This document shows, piece by piece, positions 9,144 to 18,815 of a DNA stretch of 45,972 bases; the stretch's first letter is position 1, and the number at the start of each line of letters is the position of its first letter. Made by a program: the position numbers and the translations under genes. The notes beneath the pieces are model-generated. The model saw only the letters and a list, made by a program, of their open reading frames with translations. It did no database searches and was not told the origin of the DNA. The DNA lies in contig JASJCB010000063.1 of NCBI GenBank assembly GCA_030066195.1, positions 1 to 45,972 of the forward strand, read 5' to 3'. This DNA is from Acidobacteriota bacterium (GTDB lineage Bacteria > Acidobacteriota > Holophagae > Acanthopleuribacterales > Acanthopleuribacteraceae).

Positions 9144-11825
9144 ATGAAAATTTGGATGATTGTAATTGCACTTCTATCCATGGGACTTTCTACCCTGCCG
9201 GTCTCCGCGAATTCCCCCGTCACGGAAGAACTGCAGTCCCTGGATAAGAAGGAAAGAAAGAAGAAAAAGAAGAAAAAGAAGGGCGAAGAGACAAAGGCCG
9301 ATGCCGAGAAGGCGACCACGGAAAAGCCCAAGACCGATAAAGAGAAAAAACCCAAAAAGAAGCCGGATAAAGATGCGATCAAGCCCTACGAAGAAGTGAT
9401 CACCGAGGAAGCCAAAACCGACGAGGGCATTTTCAAGGTGCACCGCATCAAGAACAAACTTTTCTACGAGATTCCCGCTGCCGAACTGGGTACGGAATTC
9501 GTTTTAGTCAATCGCATTGCCCGCACCACCAACGGCGTCGGCTACGGCGGCCAGAAGTTGCGCACGCGCGTGGTCAAGTGGGAGCGCCACGACAAAAAGG
9601 TATTGCTGAAGAATTGCGACTACAGCGTGGTGGCCGATCCCGACAAGCCCATTTATAAAGCGGTCGAAGCGGCGCGCAACGAAACCATTCTGGGCGCCTT
9701 CCCCATCAAGGCGCTGGGTCCCGATGATGCACCGGTCGTCGATGTGACCGAATTGTATACCACCGACATCTACGAAATGAGCGCCAAATCCCGGCTCCAG
9801 GCCACGCGGATGGACAAAAAGCGCAGCTTTGTGGAAGACGCGTTATCCTTCCCCACCAATATCGAAATCCGTGCGACGCACACCTATATCAAGAACCCTC
9901 CGCCCCCGGGCCGCAGACCCTCCACCAGCCCCTTCGCGCGTTTCTTCCGCGGCATGAATCCAGGCTCGGCGTCCGTATTGATGCACTACAGTATGGTCAA
10001 GCTGCCCGAGGAACCCATGATGCCGCGCCTGTTCGACGATCGCGTGGGTTATTTCAGCCACAGCACCGTGGACTTCGGCCGCGATGTGCACAAAGCCGAA
10101 CGCCGCACCTTCATCGCCCGCTGGCGCCTGGAAAAGAAAGACCCCGACGCCGAACTCTCCGAACCGGTGAAGCCGATCGTTTACTACCTGGACCCGGCCA
10201 CGCCCAAGAAGTGGATTCCTTATATGAAGCGCGGCGTGGAGAAGTGGCAGGAAGCCTTTGAAACCGCCGGTTTCAAGAACGCTATCATCTGTAAAGAAGC
10301 GCCTACCCCCGAGGAAGATCCCGAGTGGCATCCCGAGGATGCGCGCTATTCCGTGATTCGCTGGTTGCCCTCTACCATCGAAAACGCGTCCGGCCCCCAC
10401 GTGGCCGACCCGCGCACCGGCGAGATTCTGGAATCGGATATCCAGTACTACCACAACGTCCAGAACCTGTTGCGCAGTTGGTACATGATGCAGGTCGGTC
10501 CCCTGGACCCCCGCGCTCAGCAACTGCCTTTCCCCGACGACCTGATGGGCGAGCTGATTGAATACGTCTGCGCCCACGAGGTGGGTCACACCCTGGGCCT
10601 TCCGCACAATATGAAGGCCAGTTCCCAGTACCCGCTGGAAAAAATTCGCGATCCCGAATGGGTGAAGAAGATGTACCACACGCCCACACTGATGGACTAC
10701 TCCCGTTTCAACTATGTAGTGCAGCCTGGTGACGGCGTACCCGTCAACACCTTGATTCCCGGTATCGGTCCCTATGACAAATGGTCCATCATGTGGGGTT
10801 ACAAGCCCATTCCCGGCGCCACTACACCCGACGAGGAAAAGGCCACCCTGGACGAATGGGCCCGTCAGCAGGACGACACGCCCTGGCTGCGTTTCTCCAC
10901 GGACGGTCCCTGGGGCCTGGATCCCGGTGATCAGACCGAAGCCGTGGGCGATGCCGATGCGGTGAAGGCTACCGGACTGGCCATGGCCAACCTGGATCGC
11001 GTTTCCAACATGCTTTTGAAGGCAGCCACCACTGAAGGCGAGAACTGGGACGATCTGGAAGAGCTGTACGGTCGCCTGGTAGGCCAGTGGGGTCGTGTGC
11101 TGCGTCACGTGGTGCCCATCGTGGGCGGCATGGACACGCGCCAGTTACACGGCGGCCAGGAGGGTGTTCGCTTCAAAACCGTGAGTAAAGAACGGCAGGA
11201 AGAAGCGGTGGCTTTCTTGAACGAAAACGCTTTCAAAACGCCCGAATTCCTGATCAAACCGGAAATCCTGCGTCGTATCGAAGCCACCGGCGCCCTGAGC
11301 CGCATTTCCAGCCAGCAGCGTTTCGTTCTGTTCGGCCTGGTTTCCAACAGTCGCTTGGAGCGCATGGTGGAACAGGTAGCCATGGACGGCGACACGGCAT
11401 ACGCTCCGGTGGAGTTCCTCTCCACCCTGCGCAAGAGCCTGTGGAGTGAGTTGAACGACGGTTCCGTGAAGATCGACGCATACCGTCGCAACCTGCAGCG
11501 CGCCTACCTTCAGGTGATGGACACCAACCTGGGCCGCGCCGCCGCAGGCAGCGATGTACGCGCACTGCTGCGCGGTGAGATGATCAATCTGGACCGCATG
11601 CTGAAGCGCGCCATGGCCAAAACCGGTGACGACATCACCCGTTATCACCTGCGCGATGCCCGCAACCGCGTCGAACTGGCCATGAACCCGGACAAGAAAG
11701 GCGCAAGAAGCGGCTCTTCTTCCCGGAATACTTGGGTGGAGGAAGCCGAAGCCCTTTGGTCCAGACCTCCCGAACACTCCTGCTGGATGGATTTCAGCTA
11801 CATTCCCGAGGACGAACAGCAGTAA
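9144..11825 (+). CDS. Secreted zinc metalloprotease, DUF5117/DUF4953 type
   Basis: An 893-residue predicted exported protease. Of three clustered ATGs (9120, 9135, 9144), 9144 gives the best signal peptide (KIW, hydrophobic core, VSANS); the ribosome-binding site is weak for all. Residues about 30-80 form an extremely lysine-rich low-complexity linker with a run of Lys. The remainder follows the zinc-dependent metalloprotease family found in Bacteroidota and Acidobacteriota, with an N-terminal DUF5117-like region and a catalytic region containing HEVGHTLGLPHN. H478, E479, H482 and H488 form an extended HExxHxxGxxH zinc site of metzincin type. A downstream LMDYSRFNYV segment could supply a Met-turn. 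The gene ends in a strong terminator shared with the convergent neighbour. Substrate unknown; the poly-Lys spacer is unusual. Confidence 0.9.
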   Translation: MKIWMIVIALLSMGLSTLPVSANSPVTEELQSLDKKERKKKKKKKKGEETKADAEKATTEKPKTDKEKKPKKKPDKDAIKPYEEVITEEAKTDEGIFKVHRIKNKLFYEIPAAELGTEFVLVNRIARTTNGVGYGGQKLRTRVVKWERHDKKVLLKNCDYSVVADPDKPIYKAVEAARNETILGAFPIKALGPDDAPVVDVTELYTTDIYEMSAKSRLQATRMDKKRSFVEDALSFPTNIEIRATHTYIKNPPPPGRRPSTSPFARFFRGMNPGSASVLMHYSMVKLPEEPMMPRLFDDRVGYFSHSTVDFGRDVHKAERRTFIARWRLEKKDPDAELSEPVKPIVYYLDPATPKKWIPYMKRGVEKWQEAFETAGFKNAIICKEAPTPEEDPEWHPEDARYSVIRWLPSTIENASGPHVADPRTGEILESDIQYYHNVQNLLRSWYMMQVGPLDPRAQQLPFPDDLMGELIEYVCAHEVGHTLGLPHNMKASSQYPLEKIRDPEWVKKMYHTPTLMDYSRFNYVVQPGDGVPVNTLIPGIGPYDKWSIMWGYKPIPGATTPDEEKATLDEWARQQDDTPWLRFSTDGPWGLDPGDQTEAVGDADAVKATGLAMANLDRVSNMLLKAATTEGENWDDLEELYGRLVGQWGRVLRHVVPIVGGMDTRQLHGGQEGVRFKTVSKERQEEAVAFLNENAFKTPEFLIKPEILRRIEATGALSRISSQQRFVLFGLVSNSRLERMVEQVAMDGDTAYAPVEFLSTLRKSLWSELNDGSVKIDAYRRNLQRAYLQVMDTNLGRAAAGSDVRALLRGEMINLDRMLKRAMAKTGDDITRYHLRDARNRVELAMNPDKKGARSGSSSRNTWVEEAEALWSRPPEHSCWMDFSYIPEDEQQ

Positions 11826-11845
11826 TCCGAACCGGGAACGGAACA

Positions 11846-11892
11846 TGAAAAACCCCAAGCCGTCGCCGGACGGCTTGGGGTTTTCTTTTTTC
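11846..11892. terminator. Bidirectional intrinsic terminator
   Basis: A perfect 14-bp stem, AACCCCAAGCCGTC (11851-11864) with its complement at 11869-11882 around a GCCG loop, is flanked by an A tract on the left and a TTTTCTTTTTT tract on the right. It sits between the stop codons of two convergent genes (11825 + and 11935 -) and should terminate both. Confidence 0.93.
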
Positions 11893-11934
11893 CGGTATTC
11901 ACTTCAGGGTAACTTACCCTTTGTACTGAAACTG

Positions 11935-14900
11935 TTACGGAAACAACACCTTGTAGCGCGTCTCCAGGTATTCCGCCAACACCTCGTGCGGGGCCAACTC
12001 GCGATTGTAGATCTTGAACTCGTCGAATCGGCCGTCCCAGTAACGCGAGTTTCCGACGGATGAGGCGCCGATTTTGTTGGTCTGGGAGGCATCGCCGGGA
12101 TCGACCAGTGCACTCTTGCGGGCGATCAAGGCGCCGTCCAAATAGATGCTGCCCCGGCTACCGTTCATGGTTACCACCAAATGGTGCCATTGTTGGTCAT
12201 TTGGATAGGTTCCCACCGGGGTGCTGACGTGATTGTTAACCGTGGGTTGGTAGGTACGGAAGGAAATGAGACCTGCCTCCGCGGGATCAGTCCGGTCTGT
12301 AATGTAGAGGCGATAACCGCTCGCGCTGCTCCCTTCAAAGTTGCAAACGAAGTCGTAAGCGGAATAAGCCTGACCCAGCACGGTGTCCAGCTTCACCCAG
12401 GTGGAGATGGTCAGTTGGGTCACGCCGTCAGTAACGGTGGGGTGAAGTCCCATGTCCAGGTAATCACCCGCGCCGTTCAAATCGATCGCCCGGCCGTCGA
12501 TCCCCGGAGAAAAAACCGGAGAACCGCCCGCGCTCAAGTCAACCCCTGCCGGGGAATTGTCGTTCAGGGTGTCCTCAAAGGACCAGGCGCCCTGGAGATT
12601 CTGGGTCGAGGGTTCGGTCATCACGACATAGTCGGGGCTGCCGGAGGCATAGAGGGCGAAGACCTCGTCGGCAGCCAACGACCGATCGTAAAAACGCAGC
12701 TGGTCCAGCGCGCCGTCCCAGAAATAAGAATTGCCGCTATTGAAGGCGCCGATCAGCGCGGGTCCCGCGGTATCGCCCGGATCGTGGGTCATATTATCGG
12801 TTCGGTAGACTTCAATGCCGTCGACATAGATGACTGCCGTTGCGGCATCCTTGGTGAAAGCGAGATGGTGCCAGTCGTTATCGGTCGGATAGGTGCCGTG
12901 ATTGCTGTAGGCGCCCTTGATCACCCCGGCGTTGTAGGCTTCCCAACGCAATCGGGCCTGGACGGTGTTGCTGTTACTGTCGACGCCCAGCCAGAAGCCG
13001 TTGCCGTTGTTGATGGTGGCGAGAATGGCATAGCGGTTTTGCGCGGTTGTCAGGATTGCATCCAAACGGGCCCAGACACTGACCGTGTATCGGCTGATAC
13101 CGCCGGTCAGCAGGGGATCGCTGCCCAGGGACACGTAGTCGTCGACGCCGTCCATATCGAGGGCCTGGCCGAGAACACCGGTCGTGAAACCGGGACCGTT
13201 GACATCGATTCCGTCCAGGGCGTTCCCGGATGCGTCGGTGAGGTCGCCGTCAAATGCCCAGTAAGCGGTCAGGTCGGCCGCATGAACGGAAATTCGGCCG
13301 TGGGTGTGGGTCACGTTGGGCGAACCGGCGCCCGGTGTCACCGATAGGGTTAGATCGCTGTGACCGGCGGCCAGGGCATTACCGGTAAGGTTGACCAACA
13401 CGCCTTCTCCGCTGAGCGGGCTCGGGCCGGTGGCGTCAAGGATGAGGCGGCCGGACGTAGTGGTGTCGGCGATGACGGTCCAGCCGTCGCTCAGGGTTGC
13501 GGTCAGGTCGGCGTTTTCCAGGCGGACGACATAGGGATCGAAATCCACTTGCACGCGCCATTCGGTCAAACCTGCATCGGTGGTGTCATCGATGGTTACC
13601 GGTATGCTGAAAGCCGACCAGGAAACGGCGCTCGCGGTCGCGGGGGCGCTGACGCGATAGGTGTTTTCCACGGTCAGGTTGAAGGCAAGCGTCGCTTCCT
13701 TGGGCGGCGACCCGTTGTCGACGGCCTTGATTTGGAGGGTATAGACGCCCTTGTCCGTAAAGCCGGGTTGAATGTTCAGCGTGCCGGTACCGTTGTCGTG
13801 ATCGGTCAGCGAAGCGAAGGTCGGCAGGTTGACGGCCTGTAAAACAATCGCATGGCCTTCGGAATCGGTTGCGGAGACGGGCAGGGACAATGTCGCGTTT
13901 TCCGCTGCCGTCTGGTTGGCGATCGCTGAGAAGACAGGCGCCTGGTTGTAATGGATGATGTCGATATCTACCACGGCGGGCGCGCTGAGACGGTTGCCGT
14001 CGTGCACCTGGTAGGTGAAGCTGTCGGTTTCGGCCGTACCGCCGTCATGCACATAACTGAAGGTACCATCCGCGTTCAGAAGGAAGGAACTCGCGTGCAA
14101 GGGTCCTTCGAGCAGGAGCACGGTCAGCGGATCGTTGTCGGGATCGCTGTCGTTGTTCAACACGGTGTTGTTCAAGTTCAGCAACAGGTCGATAGTGGAA
14201 CCGGCAGGACCGGCCATGCTGTCATTCACCGCGACCGGAGCGCCGTTCCAACCGTCCCGGCCCCTAACCGCCATGTATTCGGTCCACATCTCGTGATGCT
14301 CCAACACCCGGGTGTAGATTTTCACCCGATCGAGGTTCCCGTTCCAGGGATCGCCGCTAGTTCGGTCGACGCCCAACGCAAGACCGTAGACAGCATCCGC
14401 CGGCATGGGGGCGTCGGTGACCTCCGAATGAAGGGCGCCGTCCAGGTACAAGCGGGTCCGGCCGTTCTTCATGGTGAAGCCCACGTGGTGCCGGCCCCGG
14501 TCGTTGGGATAGAGGTTGGCGGAACGGGCGATGGTGTGCGTGGTCCCGTTGTAGATTCTCAGGCAAAGCCGGCCCGCGGTGGGCCCGACGGCATCTTCCA
14601 CATAGAAGGAGAAGCCCGCCCCGGAGCCGTGATCGCCGGCAATCACGTGTTTATCGGGACCGCCGCCCAGGACCGTATTCAGTTTGACCCAAGCGGAGAA
14701 ACTGAGCCGGTCGACGTTTTGGGTTACACCGGGGATGCTTGCCCGGTCGAAGCGATCGCCCGTGTCGTGGATGCGCGCGGACATTCCGTCGCGTCCCGGT
14801 TCATAGGTGGGAGAACCCCCCACGGTTAGATGACGGTTTCTCCCGCTGCTGTCAAACGCGTTGCCCTCGAAGTCCCATTGCGCTGCCAGATCGACAGTAA

Positions 14901-17835
14901 CGGGTTCGGCAGGAATCTTACGGCCGGTCTCGTAATGAACATACTCGGCGAAGATCTCGTTGAAGGTCGGGGCGCCGGTGTGAAAGCGCACACTGTCCAG
15001 GCCGCCGTGCCAAAACCGGTCGGCGCCGCCGTAACCCGCACCGATCGCCTGAGCATCGTTCGATACGCCGGGGCCGAGCGCCCATTCGGCCTGGTAGAAC
15101 ATATAGCCGTCCAGGTAGTAAAAATGAGTCGTACCCTCTCGCACCATGGCCAGGTGGCGCCAGGAGCCCTGTACGTCATAGGGCAAGGCGGTTTGGTGGC
15201 GCATGGTCATTCCGTTGTTCACACCGTCGAAACGCAGGACCGTGGAACCGTCGATCAGGTCCGCCAGGCCGAAGATATAGCCGTTGGTTGCGTTGCCGTG
15301 GGAGAAGAGGGCGAAGGTAGAATCCACCCCGTCGGCCGGAGCGTCCAAGCGAACCCAGCCGGAAACCGCGAAGTCACCGCCGTTATGGTTGAGCTGCGAA
15401 CGGTAGCCGAGGGCAATCCAATCGCCGTCACCGTCCAGTTCAGCCGCGCCGTCAACCTTGCCGCGCCCAAAGCTGACATCTCCCTGGGGAAAAGCAACTA
15501 CCCAGTTGGGGGAAGTCTCATCACCGTCCACGTCCAAAGGCCAATGCGCCGCAATGCCGGGCACTTCTACATACTGGCGCACGCCGCTGAGACTATTGCA
15601 ACGCGGGGCCGTCTGATTGACGTGGAAATTACTGATCTCCATATAGGTGGACCCGTTGGTCAGGGCGACGCCCGTCAAGGTGAGGAGCTTGCCCGAACCG
15701 GTCAGGTCCGTCGCTCCGGACGCCTCGATTCTGAGGATGCCCGGTCCCTGGCTGACGGCGTTGACCGTCCAGCCCGCCGTGATCGAATCGGTGAGGTCGA
15801 CCCCGTTCAAATCGAGGATACCCGGGTCGTAGGTGATGTCGAAGCTGAATGAACCGATGCCCAGGTTGGTGGTGCTGTCGATGTAGAATTTGGGACTGAC
15901 GGGACTCCATGCCGTAGCTCCAAAGGACGGAAACAACCTGATTTTGGGGCAGACGGTCGTATCGATATGGAAGGTTTTCTGGTCGCTCGCGCCGTGAATG
16001 TCGGTAACGGTGACGGTGACGGCATAGCTGCCGTAATCGGCCGCGACCGGGGATAAAACCAGGACAGCCGTACCGTCGCCGTTGTCGGTCAGGCCGGCGA
16101 ATGCGGGCAGGCCGACCGCGTTGAAAACCAGGGCATCGCCGTCATCGTCAAAAGCGGTCAAGGGAACCTTGACGGTTTGGTTGGGCACGATGGTGCGATC
16201 GGAAATCGCGGCCAACAAGGGCGCCGCGTTATTGGTGTTTTCTACCAGAACCTTCGCGGTGCCCATGACCCAGAGCCCGCCGCTGTCTTTGGCCAGGAAG
16301 CCGAAGCTGTCGTAACCGAAGAATCCCGGGTCGGGTCTGTAGGAGAGTCTGTTGTTGACCACCGCTGCCCTTCCGTGGGCGGGATCGACGGCAAGGGTGT
16401 AGGTGTGCGTATCGCCCGCGTCAGGATCGGTTACCACCGGATCGAACTCGACCTCCTGGCCGCTTGCCGTGTTGATATCGGCGGTTGCGCTCGTGGGCGC
16501 TTGGTTGGTTCCGGTGGGCATGGGTAGGAAATGCGCCGCGTAATCGGTATTTGCGGCGGCGGCATCCCGATTGTCGAAAATTTGGATGTAGTGGTGATAC
16601 TTGTTTTCGGCCTTGTCCCATTCTTTGATCTGCCTGGCGTTTTGGGGCAACAGCACCTTGCCGTCGCTGCGAACCACCTTCTCCAGGAACGAGCCGCCCA
16701 AACTCAGGTCCCAGGCTTTGAGGAAAATGAAGCCGGTAGTGCCGCCGGGTACCGTGATGGTGCTACCCTCGAATCCCGCGCTCGGGCCGGTCAGGTCTTG
16801 CACGGCGCTCTCGCTGCCGTCGCTCTCGTAGACCTTGGTTACGCCGTTGCTGACGCCCACCATATCGCGAAGCCGGTCGCGGCCCGGCAGGTCCACCATC
16901 ACCTCGCCCAACAGGGTATGGCTTTCAGCGGCGCCGGCCAACTGCGCGGCCAGGGGCGTTCCATTGCCGTCCAATGCCGTGAAATCGGCGCTGAAACTAT
17001 CCACTTCACCGGTATCGTTTGCGCTCATAATCCAGCAGGCCGTCTTGGCCCGGCTGGGAGGGATGTCACCGAAATGCAAAAGAAAACTGTTCGGGCCGGC
17101 CTGCTCGTTGACTTCGCTCCGGGAAATCGTGGTCGTCATGGGCTGACTCTGCGCATCGTCGGTCACAACCGATTGAGTGGAGGTAATGGCGACCTCCTCG
17201 GCATAGCCGCCGCCCTTGTTGTTCACGCGAACGGCCAACATGAAAGGATCGCCGGCAACGACGTCCGGGGGCAGGAAATAATCGATCTCCAGGGCATGGT
17301 CGGGCTTTACATAAATCCCGTCCATAACGGCCTCCTTCGATCCGCTCACGGAATCCAACGTGTAGTCCAACCGGGCGCCTACCCAGTAAAGCACTCCCTC
17401 CAAATTCTGACCGCCGGCGCCGTTAATGGGCGAAATCTGCCAGGTGACGACCGCGGTTTCCCCGGCGGCAATGGTTCCGTTTCCCTGGATGTCGGTGATG
17501 TTCTCCATGAGTGGGGTTCCCATGGTGAAGGGGGCGTCCGGGCCGCTGGGAGTGGAGGGACCCGAAACGACATCGCCGTTCTTGTCGGTAAATGACGGCA
17601 CGATGCCGACCCCTTCGAGGCTGTAGACGGGATCGTTGTTGGTGATATGCATGACAGCCGTGAAACTGCCGTTCTCGTACACGGTATCTTCGACGATGCG
17701 CAGCCTGATTTCCAGGGGGTTGCAGGGAGTTTGCGCCGAAAGCCATGGAGTAAGGAGCCATACTGCCGAAAGGAGAGACAGAAGGCGGGTTCCAAGGGTG
17801 GGGATAAGCTTGGTCAGTGGTCCTGGATTGTTCAT
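11935..17835 (-). CDS. Giant secreted cohesin-like/LamG protein with internally duplicated architecture
   Basis: A 1966-residue exported protein. The ATG at 17835 has GGAG eight bases upstream and opens a signal peptide ending in WLSAQ; the in-frame ATG at 17847 and longer starts lack a ribosome-binding site. After an N-terminal beta-rich region (about 30-440), the order is: cadherin-like/Ig (445), He_PIG-like (535), cohesin-like (628), LamG jellyroll (760), LamG (982), then again cadherin-like (1197), He_PIG-like (1295), cohesin-like (1392), LamG (1522), LamG (1745). The five-domain block is thus present twice. LamG domains show the hallmark W-x-F-(D/E)-G...DGVDDYV...S-(V/T)-W-(A/V)-(R/K)-L pattern and YLDG strands. 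Likely roles are glycan or surface binding; no catalytic motif was seen. It lies 142 bp downstream of the VLRF1-like gene on the same strand. Confidence 0.85.
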   Translation of the reverse strand: MNNPGPLTKLIPTLGTRLLSLLSAVWLLTPWLSAQTPCNPLEIRLRIVEDTVYENGSFTAVMHITNNDPVYSLEGVGIVPSFTDKNGDVVSGPSTPSGPDAPFTMGTPLMENITDIQGNGTIAAGETAVVTWQISPINGAGGQNLEGVLYWVGARLDYTLDSVSGSKEAVMDGIYVKPDHALEIDYFLPPDVVAGDPFMLAVRVNNKGGGYAEEVAITSTQSVVTDDAQSQPMTTTISRSEVNEQAGPNSFLLHFGDIPPSRAKTACWIMSANDTGEVDSFSADFTALDGNGTPLAAQLAGAAESHTLLGEVMVDLPGRDRLRDMVGVSNGVTKVYESDGSESAVQDLTGPSAGFEGSTITVPGGTTGFIFLKAWDLSLGGSFLEKVVRSDGKVLLPQNARQIKEWDKAENKYHHYIQIFDNRDAAAANTDYAAHFLPMPTGTNQAPTSATADINTASGQEVEFDPVVTDPDAGDTHTYTLAVDPAHGRAAVVNNRLSYRPDPGFFGYDSFGFLAKDSGGLWVMGTAKVLVENTNNAAPLLAAISDRTIVPNQTVKVPLTAFDDDGDALVFNAVGLPAFAGLTDNGDGTAVLVLSPVAADYGSYAVTVTVTDIHGASDQKTFHIDTTVCPKIRLFPSFGATAWSPVSPKFYIDSTTNLGIGSFSFDITYDPGILDLNGVDLTDSITAGWTVNAVSQGPGILRIEASGATDLTGSGKLLTLTGVALTNGSTYMEISNFHVNQTAPRCNSLSGVRQYVEVPGIAAHWPLDVDGDETSPNWVVAFPQGDVSFGRGKVDGAAELDGDGDWIALGYRSQLNHNGGDFAVSGWVRLDAPADGVDSTFALFSHGNATNGYIFGLADLIDGSTVLRFDGVNNGMTMRHQTALPYDVQGSWRHLAMVREGTTHFYYLDGYMFYQAEWALGPGVSNDAQAIGAGYGGADRFWHGGLDSVRFHTGAPTFNEIFAEYVHYETGRKIPAEPVTVDLAAQWDFEGNAFDSSGRNRHLTVGGSPTYEPGRDGMSARIHDTGDRFDRASIPGVTQNVDRLSFSAWVKLNTVLGGGPDKHVIAGDHGSGAGFSFYVEDAVGPTAGRLCLRIYNGTTHTIARSANLYPNDRGRHHVGFTMKNGRTRLYLDGALHSEVTDAPMPADAVYGLALGVDRTSGDPWNGNLDRVKIYTRVLEHHEMWTEYMAVRGRDGWNGAPVAVNDSMAGPAGSTIDLLLNLNNTVLNNDSDPDNDPLTVLLLEGPLHASSFLLNADGTFSYVHDGGTAETDSFTYQVHDGNRLSAPAVVDIDIIHYNQAPVFSAIANQTAAENATLSLPVSATDSEGHAIVLQAVNLPTFASLTDHDNGTGTLNIQPGFTDKGVYTLQIKAVDNGSPPKEATLAFNLTVENTYRVSAPATASAVSWSAFSIPVTIDDTTDAGLTEWRVQVDFDPYVVRLENADLTATLSDGWTVIADTTTSGRLILDATGPSPLSGEGVLVNLTGNALAAGHSDLTLSVTPGAGSPNVTHTHGRISVHAADLTAYWAFDGDLTDASGNALDGIDVNGPGFTTGVLGQALDMDGVDDYVSLGSDPLLTGGISRYTVSVWARLDAILTTAQNRYAILATINNGNGFWLGVDSNSNTVQARLRWEAYNAGVIKGAYSNHGTYPTDNDWHHLAFTKDAATAVIYVDGIEVYRTDNMTHDPGDTAGPALIGAFNSGNSYFWDGALDQLRFYDRSLAADEVFALYASGSPDYVVMTEPSTQNLQGAWSFEDTLNDNSPAGVDLSAGGSPVFSPGIDGRAIDLNGAGDYLDMGLHPTVTDGVTQLTISTWVKLDTVLGQAYSAYDFVCNFEGSSASGYRLYITDRTDPAEAGLISFRTYQPTVNNHVSTPVGTYPNDQQWHHLVVTMNGSRGSIYLDGALIARKSALVDPGDASQTNKIGASSVGNSRYWDGRFDEFKIYNRELAPHEVLAEYLETRYKVLFP

Positions 17836-17977
17836 AGTACACTCCATGAAGGAAAGAAAATTGGGATTTGGGTTCCCTATGAGCGTCGGCTCTGCTGAAC
17901 AACGCGGGAAACTCTTTTGGATGGGATCAAACTTTTTCCGGGCGATCCCGCGCACCTACCGAACGGCGAATTAAAAA

Positions 17978-18634
17978 TTATTCAGTCTGACTCCGGAACC
18001 GCACCTGTCCGTTGCATAGAAAGCCGCGAACCTTCAGCAACTCCTGGTGGCCGGGCACGCGCACGTCGCGAGCGATGCGAATGCGCGGCACATCCCGTGG
18101 GAACGGCGGGAGGACCTTGGCATGAAAAAGCTCGGGCCACATGCGCACCGGGCAACTGGTGTAGATGCGATCGAACGCGCCGTGGGTCTCCCACCAGCGG
18201 CATAGCCGTTCGTTGGTCTCGATGAGATGGTCGCGGGCGTTTTGCAGGCGCAGGCGCGATCCGTAACGGGACTTGCCGCGCGTTTTGAGATAGGTGGTCT
18301 GGGACCGGCCCTTGCCGCGCGTCACATACTTTTTGATCACCTTGTGTACCAGCAATTCGTCCTCACGCCACAATCCCATACTGGTCGCGCCGGCCTGAAT
18401 GAGGATGATCAATTGCAGACCGATGGGTCGGGCCAGCCTCTCTAAATAGGCTTCCGGCGTCGGGGTATCCTCGGAGACAGGCAACAGGGGCGGCGGCACG
18501 AACTCCACGGGTTCTTCGGCATCGGGCAGGGAGACGAAGGTGCGTCCCTCGGGACCGGGCGAAAGCGGTAACAGACCGCGCAGGACATCGGCGGCTTCGG
18601 TCCAATAGAAGAATTGTGGTGATTGCGCCGCCAT
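17978..18634 (-). CDS. VLRF1 (Vms1-like release factor) domain protein, probable peptidyl-tRNA hydrolase
   Basis: A 218-residue cytoplasmic protein. The start is fixed by GGGGAGG five bases before ATG 18634; the longer frame upstream has no such site. Residues about 70-200 match the eRF1-like VLRF1 fold known from eukaryotic Vms1/ANKZF1 and from bacterial homologues: LQLIILIQAGATSMGL, then HKVIKKYVTRGKGRSQ, then TRGKSRYGSRLRLQNA. The G109-R-S-Q112 tetrapeptide fits the catalytic GxxQ motif that in Vms1 cleaves nascent chains from tRNA on stalled large subunits. The first 60 residues are Pro-rich and variable. No Rqc2/RqcH or other rescue factor is adjacent. Family assignment is by motif recognition; activity is inferred. 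Confidence 0.75.
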   Translation of the reverse strand: MAAQSPQFFYWTEAADVLRGLLPLSPGPEGRTFVSLPDAEEPVEFVPPPLLPVSEDTPTPEAYLERLARPIGLQLIILIQAGATSMGLWREDELLVHKVIKKYVTRGKGRSQTTYLKTRGKSRYGSRLRLQNARDHLIETNERLCRWWETHGAFDRIYTSCPVRMWPELFHAKVLPPFPRDVPRIRIARDVRVPGHQELLKVRGFLCNGQVRFRSQTE

Positions 18635-18815
18635 ACGAGCCTCCCCGCGAGCGGATATGGTACCGAAAAGAAAGCCGCTTGGGAACGGCCTTCCTATGGA
18701 CATTCGCAATCCAAGCCCGAGACCGGACAGGGAACTTGACGTCTACCGGTCCATTTGTGGATAACTTGCTGTCACTGGATTGTCAGGTTGATCGTTGGTC
18801 CATTACCGGTCTCGT

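Noticed and set aside
9843..11108. 421-residue minus-strand frame inside the metalloprotease
   Set aside because: Antisense shadow; the sense strand holds the HExxHxxGxxH zinc site and family features.
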